From: Pseudomonadota bacterium
GTDB taxonomy: Bacteria > Myxococcota > Myxococcia > Myxococcales > Myxococcaceae
Assembly (NCBI GenBank): GCA_023424585.1
Contig: JAFADT010000219.1
Coordinates: forward strand, 1-5,863
Direction of reading: 5' to 3'
DNA length: 5,863 nt
The position numbers and the translations under genes are program-made. Positions 1 to 5,666 of this stretch are shown one piece after another; the stretch's first letter is position 1; the number at the start of each line of letters is the position of its first letter. The notes beneath the pieces were generated by a model. The model was not told where the DNA came from. It did not search any database and saw nothing but the letters and a program-made list of their open reading frames with translations.

Positions 1-587
1 ACCTGGGACCGGGCGCGGACGCCGGCGTGACGCCCGCGTGGGACGGCGGCGTCGCGAAGTCCCAGAAGGGCAACCTGCGCTTCAAGGGCCCCGAGCGCCT
101 GTCGCTCGACCTGGCCCAGGCGCTGGAGTTGCCCGCGGCCTCCGTGTGCAACGAGCTGGGCCAGTACCCCTGCCAGAGCGTGCACGGCGTGGCGCTGGGC
201 GGCGTGGACCCCTACCAGCACAGCGTCTACGAGACCGCCTCCACGACGGGCGCCACCACCCCCATCGCCGTCGAGCGCACCGTGCTCTCCGCCTGCAACG
301 CGCGCATCGCGCTGGACGTGAACGCGCCCGCCACCGCGGTGGTGTTCAAGGACGTGGCCCTCAGCTCGGACGGCAGGCTGGTGGACGCCGCGAGCCCCGC
401 CGTCGCCGCGGCGGTGACCTCCCTGGTGCGCCGCGCGTGGCTGCGCGACCCGACCGTGGACGAGCGCGACACGCTGGTGCGCCTCGCCGCCGAAGTGCAG
501 GCCACGGGCGCCACCACGCCGGGCGTCGCCTGGATGCAGGCCGCGTGTCTCGCCGTCTTCTCTTCCGCCGAAGCCGTCTTCTACTGA
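1..587 (+). CDS. Hypothetical protein, C-terminal part (5' end outside the window)
   Basis: The frame is open from base 3 to a TGA at 585-587, giving 194 visible residues. A GTG at 27 could be read as a start, but it has no Shine-Dalgarno sequence and no signal peptide follows. The reading frame also continues upstream as an Ala/Gly/Asp-rich stretch (PGADAG), so the gene most likely begins to the left of the window. I do not recognise the family. Four cysteines are visible, in the motifs SVCNELGQYPCQSVHG, LSACNAR and QAACLAV. The last 65 residues look helical (SLVRRAWLRDPTVDERDTL, then AVFSSAEAVFY). This pattern loosely recalls the C-terminal helices of planctomycete-type DUF1592/DUF1553 proteins (RRPL-type helix, then an 'SPEFL'-type end), but the match is too weak for a call. 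It lies 12 bp upstream of a DUF1501-like gene. Families of that kind are often paired with DUF1501, so a shared envelope role is plausible but inferred. Confidence 0.75.
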   Translation, partial: LGPGADAGVTPAWDGGVAKSQKGNLRFKGPERLSLDLAQALELPAASVCNELGQYPCQSVHGVALGGVDPYQHSVYETASTTGATTPIAVERTVLSACNARIALDVNAPATAVVFKDVALSSDGRLVDAASPAVAAAVTSLVRRAWLRDPTVDERDTLVRLAAEVQATGATTPGVAWMQAACLAVFSSAEAVFY

Positions 588-590
588 GGA
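585..590 (+). promoter_or_regulatory. Shine-Dalgarno overlapping the upstream stop codon
   Basis: TGAGGA contains the stop codon of the upstream gene (585-587) and a GAGGA ribosome-binding core (586-590), nine bases before the ATG at 600. A ribosome finishing the first gene would stop on the ribosome-binding site of the second. This fixes the start at 600 and suggests translational coupling within one operon. Confidence 0.7.
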
Positions 591-599
591 ACCCCACCC

Positions 600-2138
600 A
601 TGACCCTCAAGACCACGGGCCGGCTGTCGCGCCGGGAGCTGCTGCGGGCGCTGTCGCTCTGCGCCGCGGGCACCACGCTGGCCCCCTTCCTCTCCGGCTG
701 CCGCGACTCCCTCCAGACGCCCGCGTCCCGGGAGAAGCTGGGCCAGGAGCGCGACCCGCTCGACGGCAAGCCGAAGTTCCTCATCGTCATTGGCGCGGCG
801 GGGGGCGCGTCCATCGTGGACAGCTTCCTCGCGGTGCGCCAGTCCGAGTCCGCCAACGCCGCCGCGCTCAACACCTTCCCGGACGCGCAGGTGCAGTCCG
901 TGGCGGACAGCCCCTTCCGCGCGGTGAAGTACAGCAACACGCGCCTGGGCAGCATCAACATCCCGGTCAACACCGACCAACTGGCGTTCGTGAAGAAGCA
1001 CGCCAGCGAGATGCTGGTGGCCACCTCCGTGGGCACGTCCGTGAACCACGGCATCGCGCAGAAGCGCTCGCTCACGGGCAACGGCGCGTGGCGGGGGCGC
1101 ACGCTCCAGGAGGCCGTCGCGCTCCAGTGGGGGAGCGGCATGCCCCTGCCCAACGTCAACATGGGCACCGGCGGCTACGCCGAGCGCGGCACCGACGACA
1201 GCCTGCCCCTGTCCTGCTTCGGCGAGCCCGTGGTCAACCCGTCCCTGTGGCCCCTGGGCCTGGACGGCGCGCGAGGCATCGCCGGGACGCCCTCGAAGGA
1301 CGTCATCGCGCTGGCGCGGAGCACGCGCGACGCCCTGGATTCGAAGTCCATCTTTGGCCGCACGTTCCAGGACAGCGCCGCGCTGAAGCGCTGGAGCGAG
1401 CAGCGCGGCGTGCAGCAGCCGAAGCTGGAGGCGATGGACCTCATCACGAAGCTCAACATCCTCCCGGACCTGCCCTCCATTCCCCTGTCGAAGTACGGGC
1501 TGGAGAGCTCACCGGACGGAGCGCGGCTGCGCGAGGTGTTCCCCGGCTTCTTCACCGACCCGGTGCAGGGGCAGGCGGCGCTCGCGTTCCTGTTGCTCAA
1601 GTACCGGGTGTCCGTGTCGGTGACGCTGGGGCCGGACTTCAACGTCGCGGTGGGCGGGCCCAATGGCATCGCCAATCCGCCGCTCGCGTTCGACATCAGC
1701 CACAACGACCACCGGGGAGGTCAGGCCTTCATGTGGGCGCGCATCCTGTCCACGGTGGACTCGCTGATCACGCTGCTCAAGGCGGAGCCGTTCGACGCGA
1801 CCTCCGGCGAGTCGATGTGGGACCGCACGCTCATCTACGTGGCCACGGAGTTCGGCCGCACGCGCCCGCGGCCCTCCGGCGCCACGGAGTTCGGCTCGGG
1901 GCACGACCTCAACAACGGCTTCCTGCTGCTGTCTCCCATGGTGAAGGGCAACACCGTCCTGGGCGGCGTGGACCCGGACACCACCCTCACCTACGGCTTC
2001 GACGCGCGCACTGGCGAGCGCCAGCCGGGCAAGCTGACGTCCAACGAGCCGGACATCTTCTCCGGCGTCCTCACCGCCATGGGCGCGGACCTGAGCGGCA
2101 GCGGCCTCCCGGACGCCAGCGCCTTCAAGCGGGCCTGA
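600..2138 (+). CDS. DUF1501-like exported lipoprotein with Tat-type signal
   Basis: The product has 512 residues. The N-terminus has a twin-arginine signal (SRRELLRALSL, Arg11-Arg12), a hydrophobic stretch and a lipobox LSGC ending at Cys34. It is therefore predicted to be exported folded and lipid-anchored. A beta strand at 59-65 (KFLIVIG) opens the core domain. The best family marker is LIYVATEFGRTRP at 411-423 followed by GSGHDLNNGFLLL at 432-444 and VKGNTVLGG at 448-456. This order (TEFGRT, then a His-containing loop, then a Gly-rich VKGG-like strand) is typical of DUF1501 proteins, which are grouped with the alkaline phosphatase-like fold. SHNDHRGGQ (367-375) may supply further polar or metal-binding residues. 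No substrate is known for the family. The gene follows the partial gene by 12 bp with an SD at 586-590. It is probably the last gene of its operon, since the next gene is convergent. Family level is fairly sure; activity is unknown. Confidence 0.8.
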   Translation: MTLKTTGRLSRRELLRALSLCAAGTTLAPFLSGCRDSLQTPASREKLGQERDPLDGKPKFLIVIGAAGGASIVDSFLAVRQSESANAAALNTFPDAQVQSVADSPFRAVKYSNTRLGSINIPVNTDQLAFVKKHASEMLVATSVGTSVNHGIAQKRSLTGNGAWRGRTLQEAVALQWGSGMPLPNVNMGTGGYAERGTDDSLPLSCFGEPVVNPSLWPLGLDGARGIAGTPSKDVIALARSTRDALDSKSIFGRTFQDSAALKRWSEQRGVQQPKLEAMDLITKLNILPDLPSIPLSKYGLESSPDGARLREVFPGFFTDPVQGQAALAFLLLKYRVSVSVTLGPDFNVAVGGPNGIANPPLAFDISHNDHRGGQAFMWARILSTVDSLITLLKAEPFDATSGESMWDRTLIYVATEFGRTRPRPSGATEFGSGHDLNNGFLLLSPMVKGNTVLGGVDPDTTLTYGFDARTGERQPGKLTSNEPDIFSGVLTAMGADLSGSGLPDASAFKRA

Positions 2139-2254
2139 GCTGCCCCACTCCTGCCGGACTGGTTTTCACAGCCCGGGGCACGGGGGCGCCACCTACCTGG
2201 TCAGCGACGCGGACGGTCGACCCGGGCGCGCCCATATCAGTCCCGTGGTTGGCT
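2139..2254. other. Convergent intergenic spacer, no gene seen
   Basis: This stretch lies between the stop of the DUF1501-like gene and the hairpin after the small lipoprotein. No reading frame with a plausible ribosome-binding site and codon use was found. A weak six-base inverted repeat, TGCCCC at 2141-2146 and GGGGCA at 2175-2180, could form a stem with a 28-base loop just after the upstream stop. It has no T-tract, so it is not called as a terminator. Confidence 0.4.
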
Positions 2255-2296
2255 GACGACGCTGGAGGGCCGTGCCCTCCCACTCCGGACGTCGTC
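2255..2296 (-). terminator. Two-tier hairpin directly after the lipoprotein stop, candidate terminator
   Basis: An inner perfect stem, GGAGGGC (2264-2270) with GCCCTCC (2274-2280), closes a three-base loop. An outer perfect stem, GACGACG (2255-2261) with CGTCGTC (2290-2296), encloses it. The internal loop is two bases on one side and nine on the other. The structure begins at the base next to the lipoprotein stop codon (2297-2299, minus strand). It is symmetrical, so it could end transcripts from both convergent genes. There is no T-run on either strand, so it is not a canonical intrinsic terminator. It could instead be a 3' stability element. Confidence 0.5.
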
Positions 2297-2581
2297 TCAG
2301 CTCCCGTAGCAGCTCAGGGTCGAACCACCGCAGTAGCTGGACCCGGAGTTGCTCCAGGAGCCCGCCGAGTTGGTGCAGATCTGATTCTGCCGGCGCTCCA
2401 ACGTAGGCGTGCAGCAGCCCACCTTGATGGTGCGCGTCTGGCCGGGAATGCAGCTGGCCTGCGCGGACACCTCCTGCGTGTCCTCCTGCACCGGAGCGCC
2501 CTCCTCGGGCGCCTCCACACCGCAGCCCACGGCCCCCAGCAGACAGGCCGCCACCAACAGTCCCCGCTTCAGCGTCTTCAT
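2297..2581 (-). CDS. Small cysteine-rich lipoprotein
   Basis: The product has 94 residues. The ATG at 2581 is chosen because a GGGAG Shine-Dalgarno (plus-strand 2588-2592) sits six bases upstream and a classic lipoprotein signal follows: MKTLKRG, a hydrophobic stretch, then the lipobox AVGC with Cys20. An in-frame ATG further upstream, at 2683, would bury this signal inside the protein. The mature part starts with an acidic, Pro-rich linker (residues 21-40). A compact domain with six cysteines follows (44, 56, 57, 69, 84, 91), including an adjacent CC pair. The tail is rich in Ser, Gly and Tyr. The even cysteine number suggests three disulphides and a small stable fold at the cell surface or outer membrane. 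I do not recognise the family, and no catalytic motif is visible. It lies 41 bp downstream of the methyltransferase gene on the same strand, and a hairpin follows its stop. The gene call is strong; the function is unknown. Confidence 0.82.
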   Translation of the reverse strand: MKTLKRGLLVAACLLGAVGCGVEAPEEGAPVQEDTQEVSAQASCIPGQTRTIKVGCCTPTLERRQNQICTNSAGSWSNSGSSYCGGSTLSCYGS

Positions 2582-2588
2582 GTGTCGC

Positions 2589-2617
2589 TCCCGGTGGTGA
2601 GTCACAGCCATCCGGGA
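2589..2617 (-). promoter_or_regulatory. Nested dyad covering the lipoprotein ribosome-binding site
   Basis: TCCCGG (2589-2594) and CCGGGA (2612-2617) form a perfect six-base inverted repeat with a 17-base spacer. Inside it lie GTGA (2597-2600) and TCAC (2602-2605), which flank one base. One outer arm overlaps the complement of the Shine-Dalgarno (CTCCC, 2588-2592) of the minus-strand lipoprotein gene. The whole element fits in the 41 bp between the methyltransferase stop and the lipoprotein start. In RNA it could hide the ribosome-binding site; in DNA it could be an operator. This is an inference from symmetry only. Confidence 0.35.
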
Positions 2618-2622
2618 CGCTA

Positions 2623-3465
2623 TCAAGCGTTCCCGGAGCCACCAGGATTTCCAGGGTTGCCCGAACCCGGGAGTCGGGCCCACAACACCGTGGCGTTGGG
2701 CCTCGCGGGCTCCGGAGTGATGCCCAGCTTCTTGAAGTCCTTCGAGTAGCGCGACCCCTTCAGCACCACCGCGCGGCGGGCCACGCGCCGGGCCTCGTCC
2801 ACCGTCTCGCGCGTCAGCGGCGAGTAGTCCGCGTGGCGGCGCAGCGCTTCGAACGCGGCGGAGGACTTGCGCTCGCGCTCGAACATCGGATCGAAGAGCA
2901 CCACGTCGAACGCGCCATCCGGCAGCGCGCGCAGATACGCCGCCGCGTCCGCGTGCACCACGTCCACCGCGCAGGCAGCCGGGTGACGCTCAAGCCCCTG
3001 AAGCCCGTGCCTCACCAGCAGGTAGAGCGCCGGACTCTTCTCCAGCGCGGTGACACTCCCTCCCGGCCCCACCAACCTCGCCGCCACCTGCGCGTCCGCG
3101 CCCAGGCCCAGCGTGCAGTCCAGCACGCGCTCCCCTTCGCGCAGACCCGCGACGCGCAGGAGCTGATCCTCCGTCACGCCCGCGTCCAACTGCCTCACCC
3201 GCAGGTGCGCCAGCCCCGGGGAGAAGCGCAACGTCCCTTCCGCGTCCACCAGCGACACCGCCGCGGACTCGAAGACGATGAGCGCATCCGCCGTGTCGGT
3301 GAGCAGCTTCTTCAGGGGCAGCTTGTGGTGACGCTCCACATACGGCACGCCCACCGCCTCCGCCGCACTCCGCGCACGCTGTGCGAGCGGCGCGTCCACC
3401 CGGTCCGACGTGGTGACCACCAGCGGCTGGCGTGAGGAAGTCTGGGTTCCGGAAGGAAGGGACAT
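2623..3465 (-). CDS. Class I SAM-dependent methyltransferase, RsmJ/YpiP-like
   Basis: The product has 280 residues from the ATG at 3465. The layout matches the YpiP/RsmJ-type family (SAM_MT, PF04445, recognised from memory). It opens with PLVVTTS at 14-20 and GVPYVER at 39-45. FSPGLAHLRVRQL (81-93) follows. The SAM-binding motif I, VLDCTLGLGADA, is at 114-125, with an acidic residue in ALEKSPA (Glu142). Motif IV, FDPMF, is at 191-195, and VVLKGSRYSKDF is at 233-244. RsmJ methylates a guanosine in 16S rRNA (G1516 in E. coli); whether this protein does the same is not certain. The protein is cytosolic, with no signal peptide. The last 15 residues are a low-complexity Pro/Gly/Ser/Asn tail that is unusual for the family. 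No clear Shine-Dalgarno precedes 3465, so the start is less sure than the family. An in-frame ATG upstream at 3534 would add 23 residues that do not look like the family. It is divergent from the repeat-protein gene and 41 bp upstream of the small lipoprotein. Confidence 0.85.
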   Translation of the reverse strand: MSLPSGTQTSSRQPLVVTTSDRVDAPLAQRARSAAEAVGVPYVERHHKLPLKKLLTDTADALIVFESAAVSLVDAEGTLRFSPGLAHLRVRQLDAGVTEDQLLRVAGLREGERVLDCTLGLGADAQVAARLVGPGGSVTALEKSPALYLLVRHGLQGLERHPAACAVDVVHADAAAYLRALPDGAFDVVLFDPMFERERKSSAAFEALRRHADYSPLTRETVDEARRVARRAVVLKGSRYSKDFKKLGITPEPARPNATVLWARLPGSGNPGNPGGSGNA

Positions 3466-3666
3466 GGACCGGTGCAGCCTACCCCGCGCGCAAGCCGCCC
3501 CTCCGGGACACTCCCCCTGTTCACCGCCCCTCACCCACCCGCTCCCGGGGACGCATGGCCCCAGCCGGCGGCCCTCCTTACCTCTTCGCCATTACGCGGG
3601 GATGTCATGGAAACCGCGTTCATACGGCCTTGCCGGTTCAGGGTCGGAGACGAAGAGGGGGAAGAC
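3466..3666. promoter_or_regulatory. Divergent intergenic region, presumed to hold two promoters
   Basis: These 201 bp separate the start of the minus-strand methyltransferase from the plus-strand repeat-protein gene, so both promoters should lie here. I could not find a convincing -35/-10 pair, sigma-54 (-24/-12) or ECF-type motif. The only clear local features are a small dyad, CGGC (3625-3628) and GCCG (3632-3635), and the ribosome-binding site at the right end. The promoter role is inferred from gene orientation. Confidence 0.35.
3655..3662 (+). promoter_or_regulatory. Purine-rich Shine-Dalgarno for the repeat protein
   Basis: GAGGGGGA lies four bases before the ATG at 3667; its GAGG core (3655-3658) is eight bases away. 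It favours this ATG over the in-frame ATG at 3607, because a signal peptide begins directly at 3667. Confidence 0.6.
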
Positions 3667-5169
3667 ATGCGACACCCACGAATGGCCCATGCGAGCGTTG
3701 TGCTGTTCAGCGTGGCGGGCCTGATGACCCTGGCCCTGCCGCGCATGGTGGCCCCCCCGGCACGGCCGCTGCTGGACACCCCCAGCGCCACGCCCACGGG
3801 CAAGGGACCGCGCGCCGTGGCCCTGGGGGACTTCGACGAGGACGGGCACCTGGATGTCATCACGGCCAACCACTCGGCGGGCACCGTCTCCGTGCTGCGG
3901 AACCGGGGGGACGGCACGTTCGCGCCCGGCCTGGAGCAGCCCACCGGCGCCCTGCCCGGCGCCGTCGCGGTGGGCGACTTCGACGGGGACGGCCACCTGG
4001 ACGCGGTCACCAGCCACTTCGGGGGCACGGTGTCCGTGCTCCTGGGGCGCGGCGACGGGACGTTCGGGGCGCGGACCGAGCACTCCGTGGGCGCGGAGCC
4101 GTCCGCGGTGGACGTGGGCGACTTCGACGGCGACGGCCGCCTGGACGTGGTGACGGCCAACGCGCTCGAGGACTCCGTGTCGGTGCTGCTCAACCGGGGC
4201 GAGGGCCGCTTCGCCGCCCAGGCGGACACGGCCGTGGGCACCAACCCGTTCGCGGTGGCGGTGGGCGACGTCAACCACGACGGGAAGGCGGACCTCATCA
4301 CCGCGAACTACGTGGACACGGTGTCGGTGCTGCTAGGGAACGGGGACGGGACGTTCCAGCCGCGCAGGGACTTCGCCACGGGCAACTCCCCCTACTCGGT
4401 CGCGGCGGTGGACGTGGACGGCGACGGGGCGCTGGACCTGGTCACCGCGAACTTCCGGGACCGGAGCGTGTCCGTGCTGCACGGCGACGGCACCGGCGCG
4501 TTCCCGGCGCGCGCGGACTTCCCCGTGCGGGACGCGCCGTCCTTCGTCGCGCCCGGCGACTTCAACGGCGACGGGACGCTGGACCTCATCACCGCGAACT
4601 CCAGCGACAACACCGTGTCCCTCCTGCCCGGCCGGGGCCACGGCGCCTTCGGCGCGCCCACGCGCCTGCCCACCGGCGACGGCCCCGCGGCGGTGGCGGT
4701 GGGCCTCCTCGACGGCGACCTGAAGCCGGACGTCATCACCGCCAACACCCGGGGGAATGACGTGTCCGTGCTGCGGGCCGCCGCCTCCTCGGACGTGGGG
4801 GTGACGCTCACCGCCGTCCCCAGGCAGGGCGCGTCCACGCCGCGCATCGAGTACACGCTCACCGTCACCCAGCACGGGCCGGATCCGCTGAGCCGGGCCG
4901 TCATCACCGTGGCGCTGCCTCCGGGCCTCCAGGCCAGCACCCAGGACTGCCACGTGTCCGCCGGCGCGCTCCAGTGCGAGGTGGGCCCGCTGGCCGTGGG
5001 CGACCGCGCCCTCCTGCGCTTCAGCGCGCCGCTGCCGCGCTCCAGCCTGGGCCTGTCCTACCGCATCACCGCCAGGCGCACGTTCAGCACCCCGGTGGAC
5101 CTCCAGTCCGCCAACGACGTCGCCAGCCAGGACTACGCGTCCCTGGGTGGACTCGCGGCGACGTGGTGA
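3667..5169 (+). CDS. Secreted seven-repeat VCBS/FG-GAP beta-propeller protein with DUF11 domain
   Basis: The product has 500 residues. The ATG at 3667 has a good Shine-Dalgarno and begins an apparent signal peptide (basic RHPR, then a hydrophobic stretch at about 8-24). Seven repeats follow, each with an Asp-rich calcium-type loop: DFDEDGHLD 55-63, DFDGDGHLD 104-112, DFDGDGRLD 152-160, DVNHDGKAD 201-209, DVDGDGALD 249-257, DFNGDGTLD 298-306 and the decayed LLDGDLKPD 347-355. The spacing is 48 or 49 residues throughout. Between them lie six GDGTF-like turns (81, 129, 178, 226, 273, 324). This is the VCBS/FG-GAP pattern, and seven units suit a closed seven-bladed beta-propeller. Residues about 376-470 fit a DUF11 domain: YTLTVTQHGPDP, then VALPPGL, and a cysteine pair (428, 437) around an LQCEVGPLAVG strand. 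No sortase, PEP-CTERM or other anchor is visible. Such proteins are usually extracellular and often bind partners or carbohydrate; no enzyme motif is seen. The gene stands alone between divergent and convergent neighbours. Confidence 0.88.
   Translation: MRHPRMAHASVVLFSVAGLMTLALPRMVAPPARPLLDTPSATPTGKGPRAVALGDFDEDGHLDVITANHSAGTVSVLRNRGDGTFAPGLEQPTGALPGAVAVGDFDGDGHLDAVTSHFGGTVSVLLGRGDGTFGARTEHSVGAEPSAVDVGDFDGDGRLDVVTANALEDSVSVLLNRGEGRFAAQADTAVGTNPFAVAVGDVNHDGKADLITANYVDTVSVLLGNGDGTFQPRRDFATGNSPYSVAAVDVDGDGALDLVTANFRDRSVSVLHGDGTGAFPARADFPVRDAPSFVAPGDFNGDGTLDLITANSSDNTVSLLPGRGHGAFGAPTRLPTGDGPAAVAVGLLDGDLKPDVITANTRGNDVSVLRAAASSDVGVTLTAVPRQGASTPRIEYTLTVTQHGPDPLSRAVITVALPPGLQASTQDCHVSAGALQCEVGPLAVGDRALLRFSAPLPRSSLGLSYRITARRTFSTPVDLQSANDVASQDYASLGGLAATW
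3799..4776 (+). repeat. Seven tandem coding repeats of about 145 bp
   Basis: This is the propeller-coding part of the repeat protein, residues 45-370. Each unit encodes a pattern close to P-x-A-V-A-V-G-D-F-D-G-D-G-x-L-D-x-x-T-A-N, then VSVLL and GDGTF. The first Asp codons of successive loops are 147, 144, 147, 144, 147 and 147 bp apart. The copies are similar but not identical at the DNA level, as expected of old internal duplication kept by selection on the fold. This is a protein repeat, not a CRISPR or mobile repeat. Confidence 0.8.
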
Positions 5170-5201
5170 GGGCCGTCCCGCCCCGAGCGCGGCGCGGGCC
5201 C
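5170..5201. terminator. GC-rich hairpin between convergent genes, candidate terminator
   Basis: GGGCC (5170-5174) pairs with GGCCC (5197-5201), and inside it CCGC (5178-5181) pairs with GCGG (5189-5192) around a seven-base loop. The structure fills almost all of the 35 bp between the stop of the repeat protein (5169) and the stop of the minus-strand hypothetical gene (5205). Its position suits a bidirectional terminator. There is no T-tract, and GC-rich DNA forms such stems easily, so confidence is low. Confidence 0.3.
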
Positions 5202-5204
5202 GCC

Positions 5205-5540
5205 TCAGCGCGAGCGCTTCAGCTTGGACCACATGAGCCCGACGAAGGTGTCGGGGGCGGGCTCGGCGGTCATCAGCTCCTCGTCCTCGCGGCCGCGCGC
5301 CGGGGGCGGCAGGGGCTTGGGCTCCACGGGGAACGGCAGGGGCTCCGAGCTGTGCAGCCCCCGCGCGTGGCGCTCCATCACCTCCGCGAAGGAGCGCTGG
5401 GGCGCGGCGCGCGCCGCCACCGGCGCGGCGCCCTCCACGCTCTGGAGGGCCCGGATGCGAAGGATGACGTTCGCGCCTTCCGCGCGCGAAATGCCCGTCA
5501 CCCGCCCGATTGGACCTCGCGGCCCGCGTGCCCGGCTCAT
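5205..5540 (-). CDS. Hypothetical protein, 111 residues
   Basis: The ATG at 5540 is chosen because a strong GGGAGG Shine-Dalgarno (plus-strand 5547-5552) lies six bases upstream. An in-frame ATG further upstream, at 5597, lacks such a site. The product has no signal peptide or membrane segment, so it is predicted to be cytosolic. It starts with a basic Gly/Arg/Pro stretch (1-20). A predicted strand or helix, ANVILRIRALQSVEG (23-37), follows, then RSFAEVMERHARG (49-61). Residues 66-82 are Pro-rich (PLPFPVEPKPLPPP). The C-terminus is amphipathic and basic (TFVGLMWSKLKRSR). The ILRIRALQ...SFAEVM part faintly recalls the N-terminal segment found before the catalytic domain in some flagellar or type III-linked lytic transglycosylases, but no catalytic domain is present, so this is not a call. 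I do not recognise the family. It is convergent with the repeat protein and divergent from the lipoprotein at 5726. Confidence 0.68.
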   Translation of the reverse strand: MSRARGPRGPIGRVTGISRAEGANVILRIRALQSVEGAAPVAARAAPQRSFAEVMERHARGLHSSEPLPFPVEPKPLPPPARGREDEELMTAEPAPDTFVGLMWSKLKRSR

Positions 5541-5546
5541 CGGCTC

Positions 5547-5552
5547 CCTCCC
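5547..5552 (-). promoter_or_regulatory. Shine-Dalgarno fixing the start at 5540
   Basis: On the minus strand this reads GGGAGG, six bases before the ATG at 5540-5538. It is the strongest ribosome-binding site in the window and supports both the reality of the 111-residue gene and its start. Confidence 0.7.
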
Positions 5553-5558
5553 GGTGCT

Positions 5559-5581
5559 CGGAGGGAACCGTAGCGCCTCCG
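5559..5581. promoter_or_regulatory. CGGAGG/CCTCCG inverted repeat in divergent spacer
   Basis: CGGAGG (5559-5564) and CCTCCG (5576-5581) form a perfect six-base inverted repeat around an 11-base spacer. It lies just upstream of the minus-strand hypothetical gene and inside the region that should hold divergent promoters. It could be an operator half-site pair, or a chance product of high GC. Confidence 0.3.
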
Positions 5582-5619
5582 GGCCTCCGCCGGCCACTGC
5601 CCGGCCCCCGGGGAGGCCC
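5581..5619. repeat. Strong GC-rich dyad, about 13 base pairs
   Basis: GGGCCTCC (5581-5588) pairs perfectly with GGAGGCCC (5612-5619). The stem continues with GCCGG (5589-5593) and CCGGC (5601-5605) around a seven-base loop, leaving a six-base bulge on the right arm. A direct copy of GGCCTCCGC is at 5582-5590 and again at 5632-5640. The dyad lies between divergent genes. It may be an operator, an attenuator-like structure or a small GC-rich interspersed repeat; the sequence alone does not decide. Confidence 0.4.
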
Positions 5620-5666
5620 GCCCGTCCGGCCGGCCTCCGCGACGCCCGCTGAAACCGCCCGCAGGG

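Noticed and set aside
27..29. GTG at 27 as the true start of the first gene
   Set aside because: There is no Shine-Dalgarno, the frame is open to the window edge, and the preceding codons read as a normal linker. The gene is better seen as truncated by the window.
2141..2180. TGCCCC/GGGGCA stem after the DUF1501-like gene as a terminator
   Set aside because: The stem is only six bases with a 28-base loop and no T-tract, which is expected by chance in such GC-rich DNA.
2582..2683. A longer minus-strand start (2683) for the small lipoprotein
   Set aside because: It would overlap the methyltransferase gene and place the lipoprotein signal 34 residues inside the protein.
38..2749. A 903-codon open frame on the plus strand
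   Set aside because: It runs through three genes with clear signals in other frames or on the other strand. Its product is almost only Arg, Gly, Pro, Ala and His, which is typical of an off-frame read of high-GC coding DNA.
2297..3465. A peptide natural-product cluster: cysteine-rich precursor next to a methyltransferase
   Set aside because: The small protein has a plain lipoprotein signal rather than a leader peptide, the methyltransferase looks like the RsmJ/YpiP housekeeping type, and no other modification or transport gene is present.
3607..3666. An earlier ATG (3607) as start of the repeat protein
   Set aside because: It would add 20 charged residues before the hydrophobic signal segment. 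The ATG at 3667 has its own ribosome-binding site and directly begins the signal peptide.
3432..4760. A 442-codon plus-strand frame over the propeller gene
   Set aside because: The product is a repetitive Arg/Gly/Pro/His string produced by reading the seven coding repeats out of frame; the real frame has the VCBS motifs.
3799..4776. Regular repeats as a CRISPR-like or mobile repeat array
   Set aside because: The repeats are about 145 bp, in frame, and conserved at the protein level as VCBS/FG-GAP units; there are no identical short repeats with unique spacers.
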